A stretch of DNA of 32,150 bases, from contig BCIJ01000026.1 in assembly GCA_001599935.1 (NCBI GenBank), positions 224,234 to 256,383 on the forward strand, read 5' to 3'. Position 1 is the first letter of the stretch; every line of letters starts with the position of its first letter. Positions 1 through 9,778 of this stretch are shown here, piece by piece. The DNA comes from Holtermannia corniformis. Taxonomy: Eukaryota; Basidiomycota; Tremellomycetes; Holtermanniales. The position numbers were made by a program, and so were the translations under genes. The notes below the pieces were generated by a model. It had not been told where the DNA came from, did not search any database, and was given only the letters and a program-made list of their open reading frames with translations.

Positions 1-80
1 ACAGAGAGGCAGAGCACATGAGCGTCTACACCCTCACTCCCTATGGCCTGGCCTACCTAGAACAGAGAGGCAGAGCACAT
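1..80. repeat. 19-bp direct repeat at left edge
   Basis: The 19-mer at positions 1-19 recurs exactly at 62-80. The 42 bases between the copies are not repeated. The window opens exactly on the first copy, so more copies may lie further left. No coding function is visible. The purine-rich stretch that follows (about 81-120) is low in complexity. I cannot tell whether this is a minisatellite remnant or part of a larger element. Confidence 0.7.
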
Positions 81-175
81 AGGGAGAAGAAGAAGGAGAA
101 GAGACGAAAGGGATTTCGAGGGAGTGGCGAGGTGCCATAACGCCGTAATCCCGGGTTATGCTCTAACCCCCATCA

Positions 176-204
176 TACGTCATGCCCGTTACGGCACTAC
201 GTCA
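176..204. promoter_or_regulatory. Paired CRE-like sites upstream of the microprotein gene
   Basis: TACGTCA occurs at 176-182 and again at 198-204, a spacing of 22 bp, or about two helical turns. TGACGTA/TACGTCA is the core recognised by ATF/CREB-type bZIP factors. The sites lie about 130-155 bp upstream of the ATG at 331, a sensible promoter distance. The motif match and spacing are seen directly; binding is inferred. Confidence 0.4.
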
Positions 205-330
205 TTGCATGCCTCGTGCAAAATGGAGTGGCGGGTGGCGAGAGGATAAGAAGCCCGCAAAGTCCGCCCGGGACAGGTTTTCACCAGGTCTACTACATCC
301 AACTCTTTGAATCAACACACGCATACTACC

Positions 331-677
331 ATGGGTGAGTAGCGCGCAGGTATTCGCGGTGGGCGGCCATTCCATCTCGCTTGGGTGGCTGGCCTCGCTG
401 CTGTACCATCTGGCATGGTCTGGACTTGCCGCTGACTCGTTCAGGTAACATTATCTCTGCCATCGCTCGCGGTCTCAACTCGGTCGTGCAAGCCATCGCG
501 TCCGTCATCACGGCCATCTTCTCCGGCATCGCCGGCGTGCTCATGGCGTGAGTCCTTGTTCCGCCCTTTGCGTCGAACCAGTCCTGACGTGCGTTTGACA
601 GCATCTGGTCGTTCATCACCTGCGGCAAGTGTGGCGGCCGTCGTCGTAGCACTCGTACCGGTGGAGGAACGCTCTAG
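331..677 (+). CDS. Small membrane microprotein (60 aa), possibly N-myristoylated
   Basis: Three exons, 331-334, 445-547 and 602-677, join in frame to give 60 residues. The first exon is only ATGG, so the start codon is separated from the rest by a 110-nt intron (gtgagt...tcag). The second intron is 548-601. The protein begins MGNIIS, which fits the N-myristoylation consensus (Gly2, Ser6). A hydrophobic segment of about 35 residues follows, rich in Ile, Ala and Val, and the tail reads CGKCGGRRR, with two cysteines and a basic patch. This suggests a lipid-anchored or single-pass membrane peptide. From memory, similar MG-N-I-starting microproteins occur in many basidiomycetes, but I know of no function. 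The gene is too short and too split for simple ORF calling. The exon structure is well supported by the splice sites and clean frame; the function is unknown. Confidence 0.75.
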
Positions 678-1209
678 TCGCTTCGGTCAGTCTCTACCTG
701 CCATTGGCTGACGCGATGCTGACGAATACATAAAAAGTCTCGCACCTTCCCTGTCCATTCCGCACCGTAACGACCTAGTCTCAGAGTCCCCGCCGGCTCC
801 TGTATCGATAGGAAACACGAGATCGCTTCTATATAATGCATCTATGCCCCGTTATGTCTTGCCGTTGCATATCTGCATTGTACTCGTGGTATCAAGGCCT
901 CTTGGCGGATCGCCCTCGGTACACTAGCGTCTGCCGAGTAGATATAATTGCAGGCGTTGCTTGCCATTGCGGCGCGTTTGACGCTGCAGTAGCTTGGCTC
1001 TCGATTTACTCGGCAGGCTTGCCTACCTATGATCACCTTCAAAGCCGGCTCTTGTCCTTGGCACGTAAGACTCGGAGATCTCGCTGCCGTAACGATCCCA
1101 TTGCATGCCAGCAACGGCATGCAGGGAGCTGACACCCGTGCCCAAAGCAAAGCGAGCATGCATAATCGTCGCGTCATGTCATAAACTGTACAAACCCCTT
1201 CCGCAAACA
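678..1209. other. Intergenic region between convergent genes
   Basis: This is about 530 bases between the stop of the microprotein and the stop of the UPF0643 gene. Open frames here (for example 836-1132 and 842-1237) lack recognisable domains and overlap each other on opposite strands. It probably holds both 3' untranslated regions. No RNA gene or repeat is seen. Confidence 0.5.
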
Positions 1210-2197
1210 CTACCACCCGACGTCGCCGCCCGTCCACGGCGTGAGCTTGATCTGGCTCTTGCCCGCGCGTTTCGAGATGACCCAGCGTTCGAGGTTGTAC
1301 ACTTGGTAGGCTTGGGCTGCTTGGCGCATGGCGCGAATATGGTGTGGGCCTTGGACTGCTGCGATTGCGTGTGCGCGGCTAGGAGACGTTAGCGGGTTAT
1401 GGGGGGGGGGGAGGGGCTTACGATTGCCAGATGCAAGTCGCGAGGTTCATGCCGTCTTGTTCGCTTGGGACGCCATACCAGTACATGATGAGGCCGCCGT
1501 TCTGTGCTTCCAGTCAGCATGGGTTTAGGTGCGGCTGAGAGAGAGAATGGACCTGGATCGCCTCCTCGTGCGCGCGCCTATCAGCTTCGTACAGGCTGAC
1601 GTCTTCCGAGCCTTTTGCGCGCTTTGAGCGGAACACGACGGCGTACCATTCTCTCTCGGTCGAGAGCGGGAGGTGGATACTAGACCAGTTGAACGCTTGG
1701 TCGTATGGTGTCGACGCGTACGCGGCCGTCGCGGGCCGGATGAAATGCAGCGAATGGTGGAGCGAGAGCGAAGCCGGGTCGATCGAAGGCAGTCGCGTCG
1801 GCAGGCTGGGCGGGATCAACGATTCGGCCGGGTCGGTCGATTGGATCGGTGCAGGCTGTGGTTTCGAGTCTGGGAGCGGGCTGAGCAGAGGTGGGAGGTA
1901 GAGGATAGGACATGTTGGGATCTCCAACGGGTCAGACGAGCAAGGGAGGTGGTGGTGGTGTTCAAAGATTGGGTGGTTGAGCGGCAGCGTTGGTTCTTGT
2001 GGTAAGATCGAGTGCGCGAGCGGTTTAGGCGACGCTTGGCGGCCGCGCTCGGGTGAAGCGATGACGCGCAGTTCGGCGTCGGTCAGCTTGCGTGCGACGT
2101 TGAGCATGGTGACAGTTGGCGAGTGGGCAGAGGTAGAGTCAGTACGGGTTATATCTAGTTGGCGAGGGCGAGTCAGCGTTTGCGTCAGTGATTGCAT
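1210..2197 (-). CDS. UPF0643-family conserved fungal protein
   Basis: Exons on the minus strand are 2197-1553, 1501-1422 and 1378-1210, joining to 297 residues. The second intron contains an 11-base C run on the coding strand. The N-terminal third is Pro/Ser-rich with a short His run and is probably disordered. The conserved part starts near residue 165: LHHSLHFIRP, then REWYAVVFRSKR, then GGLIMYWYG, then NLATCIWQS, and ends with YNLERWVISK. This order is what I recall for the UPF0643 family (S. pombe PB2B2.08 type), whose function is unknown. An in-frame ATG at 2107 (MLNVARKLT) is a possible alternative start giving 267 residues. The gene is divergent from the chelatase-like gene, with 228 bp between the starts. 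The family call rests on remembered motifs, not a search. Confidence 0.75.
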
Positions 2198-2425
2198 TCA
2201 TGGTGTCAGCAGCACGCCACTGTTGCTTTGCGCGGTTGGTATGGAAAAGCAAGCAAGCACTCGCAAGCACGTCAGCGGGTCCTCGGCGCGCCTACTGCGG
2301 CCCGCGCGCCTTTCGCGCTGCTATTGTCGGCAATAGTAGCGCGGCTAGCACGTCTCGCCACCGCAGTTGCTAGGGCCAGTACGACGATGGCTTAGTCCAA
2401 GCTGGTCCATCAAGACAGCAATGGG

Positions 2426-3516
2426 ATGCCAGCCCCGACCGCGGGTCAGGCAAACTTCTGGCCACGGCTGGTAGAGCACCTCGGAGCGTCCACGTACTGG
2501 GACTTTGATCGCAACCTGCTCGGGTGGCTGCTCCTGAGCTTGATCGCGCGCACGGGCGGCCTCGTCGTCGATGCCGAGGGGACGGGGCGGCGGGTTGAAC
2601 ATGTGGCCGATGTACTCGAGGCGGTGGGTACCCTTGCTGTACAAGTCGGTGTGGGTATGGGTGGCTAACACGACACAGATGCTAGTGCGGTTCTTTGGCG
2701 TTGAAGCGAGTCGGATCAAGCTACGGTCGCAGACGGCCGTGCACGCCGTTTCGGCACTGGGACTGTCGCAGTCAGAGGCAGTACCGCGAGCAATCATCCT
2801 GACGGGGCTGGGTAAGGCGTCGCACGCGGTACGGTTGCGTGTGCTCGAGGTGCTGCGAGAGCGTGAGCGGGACGGCAAGGCGGCCGATGGGTTCACGCTG
2901 GCCATCTGGGTGAGAGCGAGGGGGGAGCACGTCCCGCCTTGGCTTGTGAGTGCTCGAGTGTGGATGTAGAGAGCCTGGGCTGATCCGACGGACAGGTCGA
3001 CATGTTTGCACTGAGCTGTTCAGTCGAGGCCGAGTTGGGGCCGCCGCCTCGTACGGGTCAAGTGCAGAGTGCGCTCCCTCTAGATGTACGCCTATCCCCA
3101 GCGAGAACTAGAACAACGCTGACCATGACCAGCTCCTAACGTCCCTGCACACGCTCTCGATCCTCGCCCACATCCACCCGCCGCTCTCTCTCCACCTCGC
3201 AAACTTGGAATCGGCAACAGCCCACCACCCGGCCCTGCAATCCCACCTGACAGCCCGGTCACAGCTGTGCCTGCCTCGCCTCGTCCAAGCCCACCGGATC
3301 ATCAGTCGTCCATACGATCCGGGATCGTGCTACTGCGTGCCTGAAAACGTTGCCGCCGTCTTTGCCGGTGCAGTCTGCCATCGCGTCGAGTTGAGGAGGG
3401 GGAGAGACGAGGTCATGTGGATGGTGGGACGGAGACCTGCAGACGTCGATCGTGGGCGCGGTCGCGAGCGACCCAAGGTTGAGAGCGTCGTGAGGGACAT
3501 TATGGACACGGTCTAG
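2426..3516 (+). CDS. Magnesium-chelatase-like AAA+ ATPase, ChlI-related C-terminal region
   Basis: Exons 2426-2623, 2679-2945, 2996-3085 and 3133-3516 join in frame to 312 residues. Three introns of 47-55 nt have normal borders. The sequence contains VPRAIILTGL followed by an amphipathic helix (RLRVLEVLRER), which resembles the sensor/arginine-finger region of AAA+ chelatases. The C-terminal helical block resembles the lid domain of fungal proteins annotated as magnesium chelatase. No Walker A GxxGxGK(S/T) is visible: the equivalent segment reads LVVDAEGTGRR. The ATPase may therefore be degenerate. Fungi lack chlorophyll, so a literal chelatase role is unlikely. The stop codon lies inside a tandem 14-mer (3511-3538). 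The gene model is well supported; the function is tentative. Confidence 0.6.
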
Positions 3517-3538
3517 GCGACGCCGTCTAGGCGACGCC
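3511..3538 (+). repeat. Tandem 14-mer spanning the stop codon of the chelatase-like gene
   Basis: GTCTAGGCGACGCC occurs twice back to back, at 3511-3524 and 3525-3538. The TAG stop (3514-3516) is inside the first copy and is repeated out of use in the second. This looks like a small recent duplication by replication slippage at the gene end. Confidence 0.8.
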
Positions 3539-3722
3539 GTGTCGCTGGATTGCAAGCATGTAGTGTGCTGTCGATCTGCCGCGCGGAACCTTTTCCGACT
3601 CGAGGTGGGCAAGCAGCAACCGAGCGAACGACGACTGGATCAACGACGGGGACAGACAACGCCAAAGGTGATAGATAGTAGATAGGAACAGAGCAACGAG
3701 CAGGCGCACATAGACCAGCAGA

Positions 3723-5994
3723 ATGGCCGATCCCACCCCCCCAACTCCTGCCTGCCTGCTCTCGATCCCCCCAGAACTGCTCTCACACATTGCCCTCCAT
3801 CTCGCCCTGGCCAGCCCCTCGGCGCCCAACACGGCGCTGCTCCCCCTGCTACTCAGCTCGAAACACTTTGCCGCACACCTCGAGCTTGGGTCCAACCCGC
3901 GCTTGTACGCGCGCATCTTTCGCTCCGTCTATGACACGGCGGCGATCAGCCGGCGCTTTGGTTCGTCGGGCGGTGAGAACGCAAACTTCCTCGCTTGTGA
4001 GCTCCGACGGCGTGTCGGTGCTCTCCAGCGGCTCGGGGCCGCGACGAGGCGAGGAGACGTGTCAGATGTCAACGAGCACGATCTCTGGGTCCCGTATCTC
4101 ATGCTGGTCGAGAATGGTGTGTCGGGTCAGCGTCGGGGTGGTGCAGGCTGATGCTGGCTCGGTGTAGATGGCAAGAACCTGCCGCATCTGCTGGCACCGG
4201 CACCTTGCTTTCACCTCCCGACCTTTATCCAACTGTATCAGCAGCAACACCTCGTCCCTGCTGCGATTGAACCCGGTTACCCGCCCAACACGGTCGGTCG
4301 CGCGTTGGCGCTGTGGATCGGCTGGCTGCTTTGTGGGCTCGGTCAGTGCATGCTACGCACGTCGCCGAGGTGCGCGACTGATCCGATCTATAGGTCGAGT
4401 CTCGCACGAGACGGAAGAGCAGGCCGAGGAAAGGCTGTTTGTGCTCCGACCGTATGTGTTTGCTGCTCAGCAGGTACGTCCCCGTCTATACAGCGTGAGC
4501 CAACGTATCCAGTACGACTTGTACTTTGCGCCCTGGACGATCCCACACCTCCCTCTGAGCTCGAACCGTACCCAAGCATCAACCGACCGCAACCCAAACC
4601 CGTTCATCGCTGACCTCTTGCCCCGCTCACACCTCGTCACGATCCCATACGGCGACGTTGAAATCTCGCTGTGTGCTCCAAACCTCTCTCAAGCGGCAAC
4701 GCTCCGTTTTTTCCTCCCGAAAGCAAACGACGTGACCCAGCCTGGCGCTGCCGCCGTCCGCTCACCCGAAAGCGTCACGCTGGCTCTGTCCAACCCAGCA
4801 CACGAACCATGGGATCAAGTCGGCGTGACCCCGCACCCGCCTTCACCAGGCAAAGAGGACCCGACGCCCGTGATCGCGAGCGAGTTTGAACAGATTGCAC
4901 GCAGCGATCCGGAAGCGGGCGCCCAAGTGGTGCACCTGCGCGATGCCGCCGGCACCGGCACGGGCTTGATGGACATTAGCGATTCCACGGCGCATGATCG
5001 GGATTTCAACAGGTTGACGACGTGCTGGGACCCGAGCGTCAGTCCGGGGATGACGGTCCAGGATTGGAGAGGCAGCTGGGACGGTTGCTGGGAGGGCACC
5101 TTTGCGAGTCGCTCGGTTACCGCGCTGGGCTGGGCTGACGACGGCAGTCATTCTTCGACTTTGATGCGTTTCGAGAAATGCTCTCTGGCCACATGCGAGC
5201 GCTGTACGAAGGTCCGTACGGGGAACAAGCTCAAGTGTGGCGGATCAAGGAAACGTATGTGCGCAAGGTCAAAGCCAAAGGCAAAGGCAAGCGTAAAGCC
5301 GATCCGGAACCGGAACTGGTCCCCACAGCCAACGCGACCGTCTTATCAGGCCCACCCTTGAACGCGGGCTATCCGACGATCCGATCGCCAAACGCTGCAG
5401 GCCTCGCGAGCGCCGCGGCCGAGGCCGCGACGTTGCGCGCGACGGTTCTGGAGCAGATTGAAGCTTTGGACGGGTATGAGGAGGTACCGGGGGATGAACT
5501 GGATCAAGCTTTTGAGAGCGAGGATGGGGGCGAGGCAGAGGGCTTGACGATGCTGTTGACGGGTACGGTGAGTTGTGCGCGTGGCCGGTCGTGCCAGCCG
5601 ATGAAGCACCATGGTTCCCTCGCGCTGACACTGCAGGGCCACTCATCCTGGGGCCGGTTTGTGCTCAAAGGCAAAGTCAGGGCGTGGGACGGCATGGCGT
5701 CGCTCGTCAAGCAATACTCGGTCCGTTGTGCACCGTCCGTCCTGAGCGCAGCTGACGCGATGGCAGCCTGACGGTCGTGGGCGTTGGATCTACCGTGCGT
5801 TGTTCGACTCGGTTGTGGGTTGGGCTGATCCGCGCTAGGCGGCTATGTGCTTGCGAATGGGCTGTTTGTCGGTCGTTGGCGGGACACGTTTACGCCCGAA
5901 GAGTATGTCGGATACGAAGGTGAGTGTGAGCTGTGAGCGGCTGTTGCTGAAGCGCATAGGCACGTTCAACTTTAGCCGGCGGTTGGACGAGTAG
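3723..5994 (+). CDS. F-box domain protein
   Basis: Nine exons join to about 632 residues: 3723-4116, 4168-4341, 4394-4473, 4513-5115, 5148-5567, 5637-5720, 5767-5794, 5839-5919 and 5960-5994. The N-terminus (LLSIPPELLSHIALHL) reads as an F-box, the module that binds Skp1 in SCF ubiquitin ligases. The far C-terminus is strongly patterned (GHSSWGRFVLKGKVRAWDG, then WIYRGYVLANGLFVGRWRDT), suggesting a folded beta-rich substrate-binding domain. A Lys-rich patch (KVKAKGKGKRK) near residue 400 could be a nuclear signal. The fourth intron (5116-5147) would be only 32 nt, the shortest here, so that junction is less certain. The stop is 24 nt from the stop of the opposing RRP41 gene. The substrate is unknown. 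Confidence 0.75.
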
Positions 5995-6018
5995 TCTATC
6001 GTTTGTAGAGTGCATGCA

Positions 6019-6943
6019 TCAATCTTGATCCATGCCTCCGGCTTGAGCACTCTTCAACCCAACCGTCATCCGGTCCACGACCCTCGCCGTGCGTTGTTTG
6101 ACGACGGCTTCCATCTCGTGCTTGAGCACTCTACAGCCCTGCACGCCCAAGGCCAGCATGTCGTCGAACCGATCGACGTGGAGCCTCGTCTCGAGCTGGG
6201 CGAGCGTAATCTTGCCCGAGTTTGGGAGCGAGGCAATCACGATGAATGGGAGATCGGATTCTTCGGGTTGGGACAGGTCGAGCAAGGGTTGGGTCAGGTG
6301 CAGACCGATGGAAAGCGAGGTCAGGTAGTCTAGGAGGGAGACGCCGGCGTCGATCAGAGCCAACGTCGTGGCGTTGATAGCTGTTGGTAGGATTCCTGGC
6401 ATCGTGAGCTAGACGACCAACGACCGACTCGAGGGCAACGCACCACCGTCGGATCCCAAGACTTGAACGTAGATTACAATCTCGCTCCGTGGGTAGAGCC
6501 CAGTCATGATGACGGGTTCAAACGTCTGCCTGATCGAAGCGGCTAGTTCTAACAGTCGCCTGCAGACCATGGTCAGCGTCAACGGTTACGGTGCAGGAGA
6601 CCGACTTGTCACCGCGAGCACGCTTGCCACCGCCCGTCTGAGCCCAGCTCGCGACGCCGACTTCTACACTGACGTTGGCGCGATCGTGGACCGCGTTCGC
6701 TTTTTGCTTGGCTTCGCGCGGGCCGTATACTGTGACTTGGACGGTGGTGAGCCCCTGCGAGACGGTAGCGGACCCATCGGCTGAAGGGTGGCTACTGAGA
6801 TCCAGAGTCAGTGATCGGAGCTCGCACGGTCTTCGTGCGTCGTGTCGGAGGCCTAGAGTGCAGGATCAGGATCATGGGATGGGATGGAGAGAGACAGCAG
6901 ACTGACCGCCTTCGTTGAGGATCTCGAGCCGTGATGAGCTCAT
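6019..6943 (-). CDS. RRP41: Exosome core subunit Rrp41 (Ski6), RNase PH fold
   Basis: Exons 6943-6907, 6852-6606, 6559-6444 and 6395-6019 join exactly in frame to 258 residues, close to the usual size of about 245. The start MSSSRLEILNEGG is followed by LRHDARRPCELRS, the R-x-D-x-R-x-x-x-E-x-R signature of RNase PH-type exosome subunits. Then come DGSATVSQG and VTVYGPREAK, and later GILPTAINATTLALIDAG, a hallmark of Rrp41. The protein is a structural subunit of the hexameric exosome ring in nucleus and cytoplasm; eukaryotic Rrp41 is catalytically inactive. It lies tail-to-tail with the F-box gene, so the transcripts very likely overlap. Mtr4, which feeds RNA to this complex, is encoded about 8 kb away. 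Identity is confident. Confidence 0.93.
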
Positions 6944-7260
6944 TTCGTTGCGGGTTTCGACGCTCGTGTGCGAGTTGATGGTTTCAAGACGTTGTCAAGA
7001 GTGTCCGAGTGCCGGTTAGGGTGCTGGTGCTTGTCCTGTGCGCTGGTCAACGTCGAGAGGATGAGTGAAAACGGTGGTGGATCCAACGTGACATGAGCGT
7101 CGTCTTGGCTGCCATCGAGCTCGACTGATCCATCTCTGCTTGGAATCGTCTTGTACATCTCCCTGGACCGTCTGCAGAGCACCAGGGTACAGACGAGCCA
7201 GGCTGCCGCACCAGCACCATCCCATCGCTAGGTGATCGTGCGAGCGGCAGTCGGTGCACC
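6944..7260. promoter_or_regulatory. Divergent promoter region between RRP41 and the Ldb17-like gene
   Basis: About 317 bases separate the divergent start codons. Short open frames here show no domain. It must carry both promoters, but I recognise no convincing TATA box or factor site. Confidence 0.5.
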
Positions 7261-9638
7261 ATGACCCGCCAACGCTCCCTCTCGACCATGACCTCGCCGC
7301 TCGACATGGCAGACGTCAACTGGCTCATTGCAGACAGTGATCAGTTCTGGTCGGGTCCGTGTTCGATGCAACTTAGCCATCATCAAGCGCTGACGCCGCC
7401 CAGAGCTCGACGACATCCTCAACGTCCCAGCTCAGCCGACCTTGGTTCAACTCGACAACACGCTGCGCATGTTTGTAGAGCTCTGCTCATCCTATCACGG
7501 TCGGCATTGCACCCACTCGCCCTACAGTCCGACTGACGACCCAGACTCGTACCTGCAGTCACCAGTGGAGATGCACCATGCCGTCGACCGTATCCTCGAC
7601 AGCGAGCTCTTCAACTTTCACTCGGAGCGCATGCTCGCCCTGCTGCTCAAGACGTGTGAACAGGTCCGTCGGCCTGCTTGCATACTGCCGGATCTCACCT
7701 AGCGTCAGGAGACCAACCCACACGACCTCTACATCCTCTACCACATTGTCCTGCTCTACGGCTTTCGCCATCACTCGCTCTTTCGCTCTCATCGCAAATG
7801 GCGCAAGCTGCTGCCGACGCTCGCAGAGGTCATCCATGTCGAGTGCGACGAGGTCCGTGGGTCCTACGTGCTTTGAGGTTTGCTCACCCACCCAGGGCTT
7901 TATTGCGGGCATGCCACCGATCGAGGCCAGGTTGAGGCTGCCAGCGACCAAGCTCATGTACGAGGTCTGCCGAGTGCAAAAGCTCGATCTGCAAGAGCTC
8001 GGTCAGTGCTTTGATCTAGGTCACAAGCTGATCTTCCCAGCCGTGTTTGACGACGCTCTGATCGACTACCTGTTCGAGATGGTCGAGACGACGCGGGATC
8101 AGCAAGACGAGAGCCTCAACTACGCCGTCATCAAGCTCATCGTCCGTCTCCTCTCTCATCCTGCCCACAGACTGATCGCCAGATTGCACTCAACGAGCAA
8201 TTCATGGTCTCAACCCTGCACACCCTCGTCCCCGCCAAACCCCGCACCTCGACCGACGACAACACCCTGCTCGCGCCCATCCCATCGTCTGCAGTCTTCC
8301 CAGCCGCTAACCCGGCACTGCCCTCATCCTCTTCGGCTCCCATCACGCGCAACGGGCGCTCACACACGCAGTCCCACCCGCCACACCATCGACCAGAGAT
8401 TACCGCCCCTGCGCACGACGAGCATGCAGACGAGCCAAAGAAGCGGAATCGCGTCCTCATGGTCCTGATGCGCCGGTTGGGCAGCAGCAAGACGTTTGGA
8501 GAAAACATCATCTTCATGTTGAACCGGGCGGGTGCGTCGTGCTCGCGCTCGCTAGTCGGTAGACACGCTGATCTAGGACACAGAGAATACTTCAGAAGGG
8601 CTGTGCATGCAACTCCTGATCTTAAAGGTCTTGTATCTCTTGTTCACGACGCCGGGTACGCAAGAGTACTTTTACACCAATGATCTGCGCGTCTTGCTCG
8701 ACGTGTTCATCCGTGAACTCGTCGATCTGCCCGACGAGTGCGAAGCTGTGAGTCGATATACTGTAATGACCGATCGGCTGACGATGGCAGCTTCGGCATA
8801 CGTACCTACGCGTGCTCTACCCCCTCTTGACACACACCCAGCTCAAGAGCGACCCGCACAAACGGCCTCAGATCCGGTTGGTGCTCATGTCGCTCGTCTC
8901 CAACCCACATATCCGCGATATCGACCCCACGACGGCGCGCCTCGTCGATCGCTGTTTGAACGGGGCAGAAAAGCCCAAAGAGCTCGCGCCGCCTCTGCGC
9001 AAGCTCGAGCGAAGCCAGAGGTACGTCGCATCCTGCGTTTGGGCCCGGCGCTGACGACCGTCAGCGCGGAGAGCGTGCCAACGCAACCTGGGCTGCAGCC
9101 GCCGTCGCACAAGAACGACTCGACGCTCTCGCTCCAATCCGTTACCGACGCTCTACCGCCCAAGATCCGTTCACGCCCAATGAAGATTGTTGCCGGCTTG
9201 TTTGGCCGCGACTCGCCTACACCTCTACATGCCGTCCCAGAGACGGCCACCATCACATCCCCGGCCGAGTCGTGGTCCCTGTTTGATTCCGGAGACGACG
9301 TCCAACAGAGTGGTCACAGTCTGAGCCCGCCCAGGACGCTGCACCTGCACTCACGATCTGCAAACAGCACACCGCCGCCACGGCGACGAGCCCCGCCCGC
9401 CCCGCCTAACCGACACCATCGCGATTCGCTCGTGTCCAACTCGTCTTCCAACGGCGACGACTCGACAGGGCAGCATCTCACCATGCCAGAGCATAGGGTC
9501 AGACAGCACGCGCAGATGCGGACGAGCCATGGCGTCGGCTACGCTGCGCTCGCGCACGAGATCAGGGCCGAAAAGGTCGATGACGTGCCGGTCATCAAGC
9601 AGCCTGTCGCGACGGGCTGGACAACGTTCAGAGCATGA
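7261..9638 (+). CDS. LDB17: SPIN90/Ldb17/Dip1 family Arp2/3 activator
   Basis: Ten exons join to about 660 residues: 7261-7354, 7404-7499, 7545-7663, 7703-7852, 7896-8001, 8041-8141, 8183-8531, 8584-8747, 8791-9020 and 9065-9638. The central block ([11 protein letters not shown], then [20 protein letters not shown], then [19 protein letters not shown], then [13 protein letters not shown]) matches the SPIN90 leucine-rich domain (DUF2013). Proteins of this family (Dip1 in S. pombe, Ldb17 in budding yeast) activate Arp2/3 to start linear actin filaments at endocytic patches. The C-terminal 200 residues are disordered. They contain a proline motif ([13 protein letters not shown]), a likely SH3 ligand, which fits known partners in endocytosis. 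Two introns (7500-7544 and 8002-8040) are multiples of three and lack stops, so they are easily missed. An ATG at 7288 is an alternative start. Confidence 0.88.
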
Positions 9639-9778
9639 GTATCGAGCCGATCTGTAGGATATAATCACTTGTATCGTATGCATTGATGACGAGTCTTAAT
9701 CCACACCGTCATTCATTATAGCATCAGGTCGTGTCTCGTTAAGCTATGTACTGTCCAAGAGCCCGAAATCTTTCATCT

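Noticed and set aside
842..1237. 131-codon minus-strand frame
   Set aside because: Overlaps the true last exon of the UPF0643 gene in the wrong frame and shows no motif.
1401..1411. G11 run as a quadruplex or signal
   Set aside because: It is a single homopolymer inside an intron, best explained by slippage, and gives a polypyrimidine run on the coding strand.
1673..2005. Plus-strand Arg-rich 110-codon frame
   Set aside because: Shadow of the UPF0643 coding exon on the other strand.
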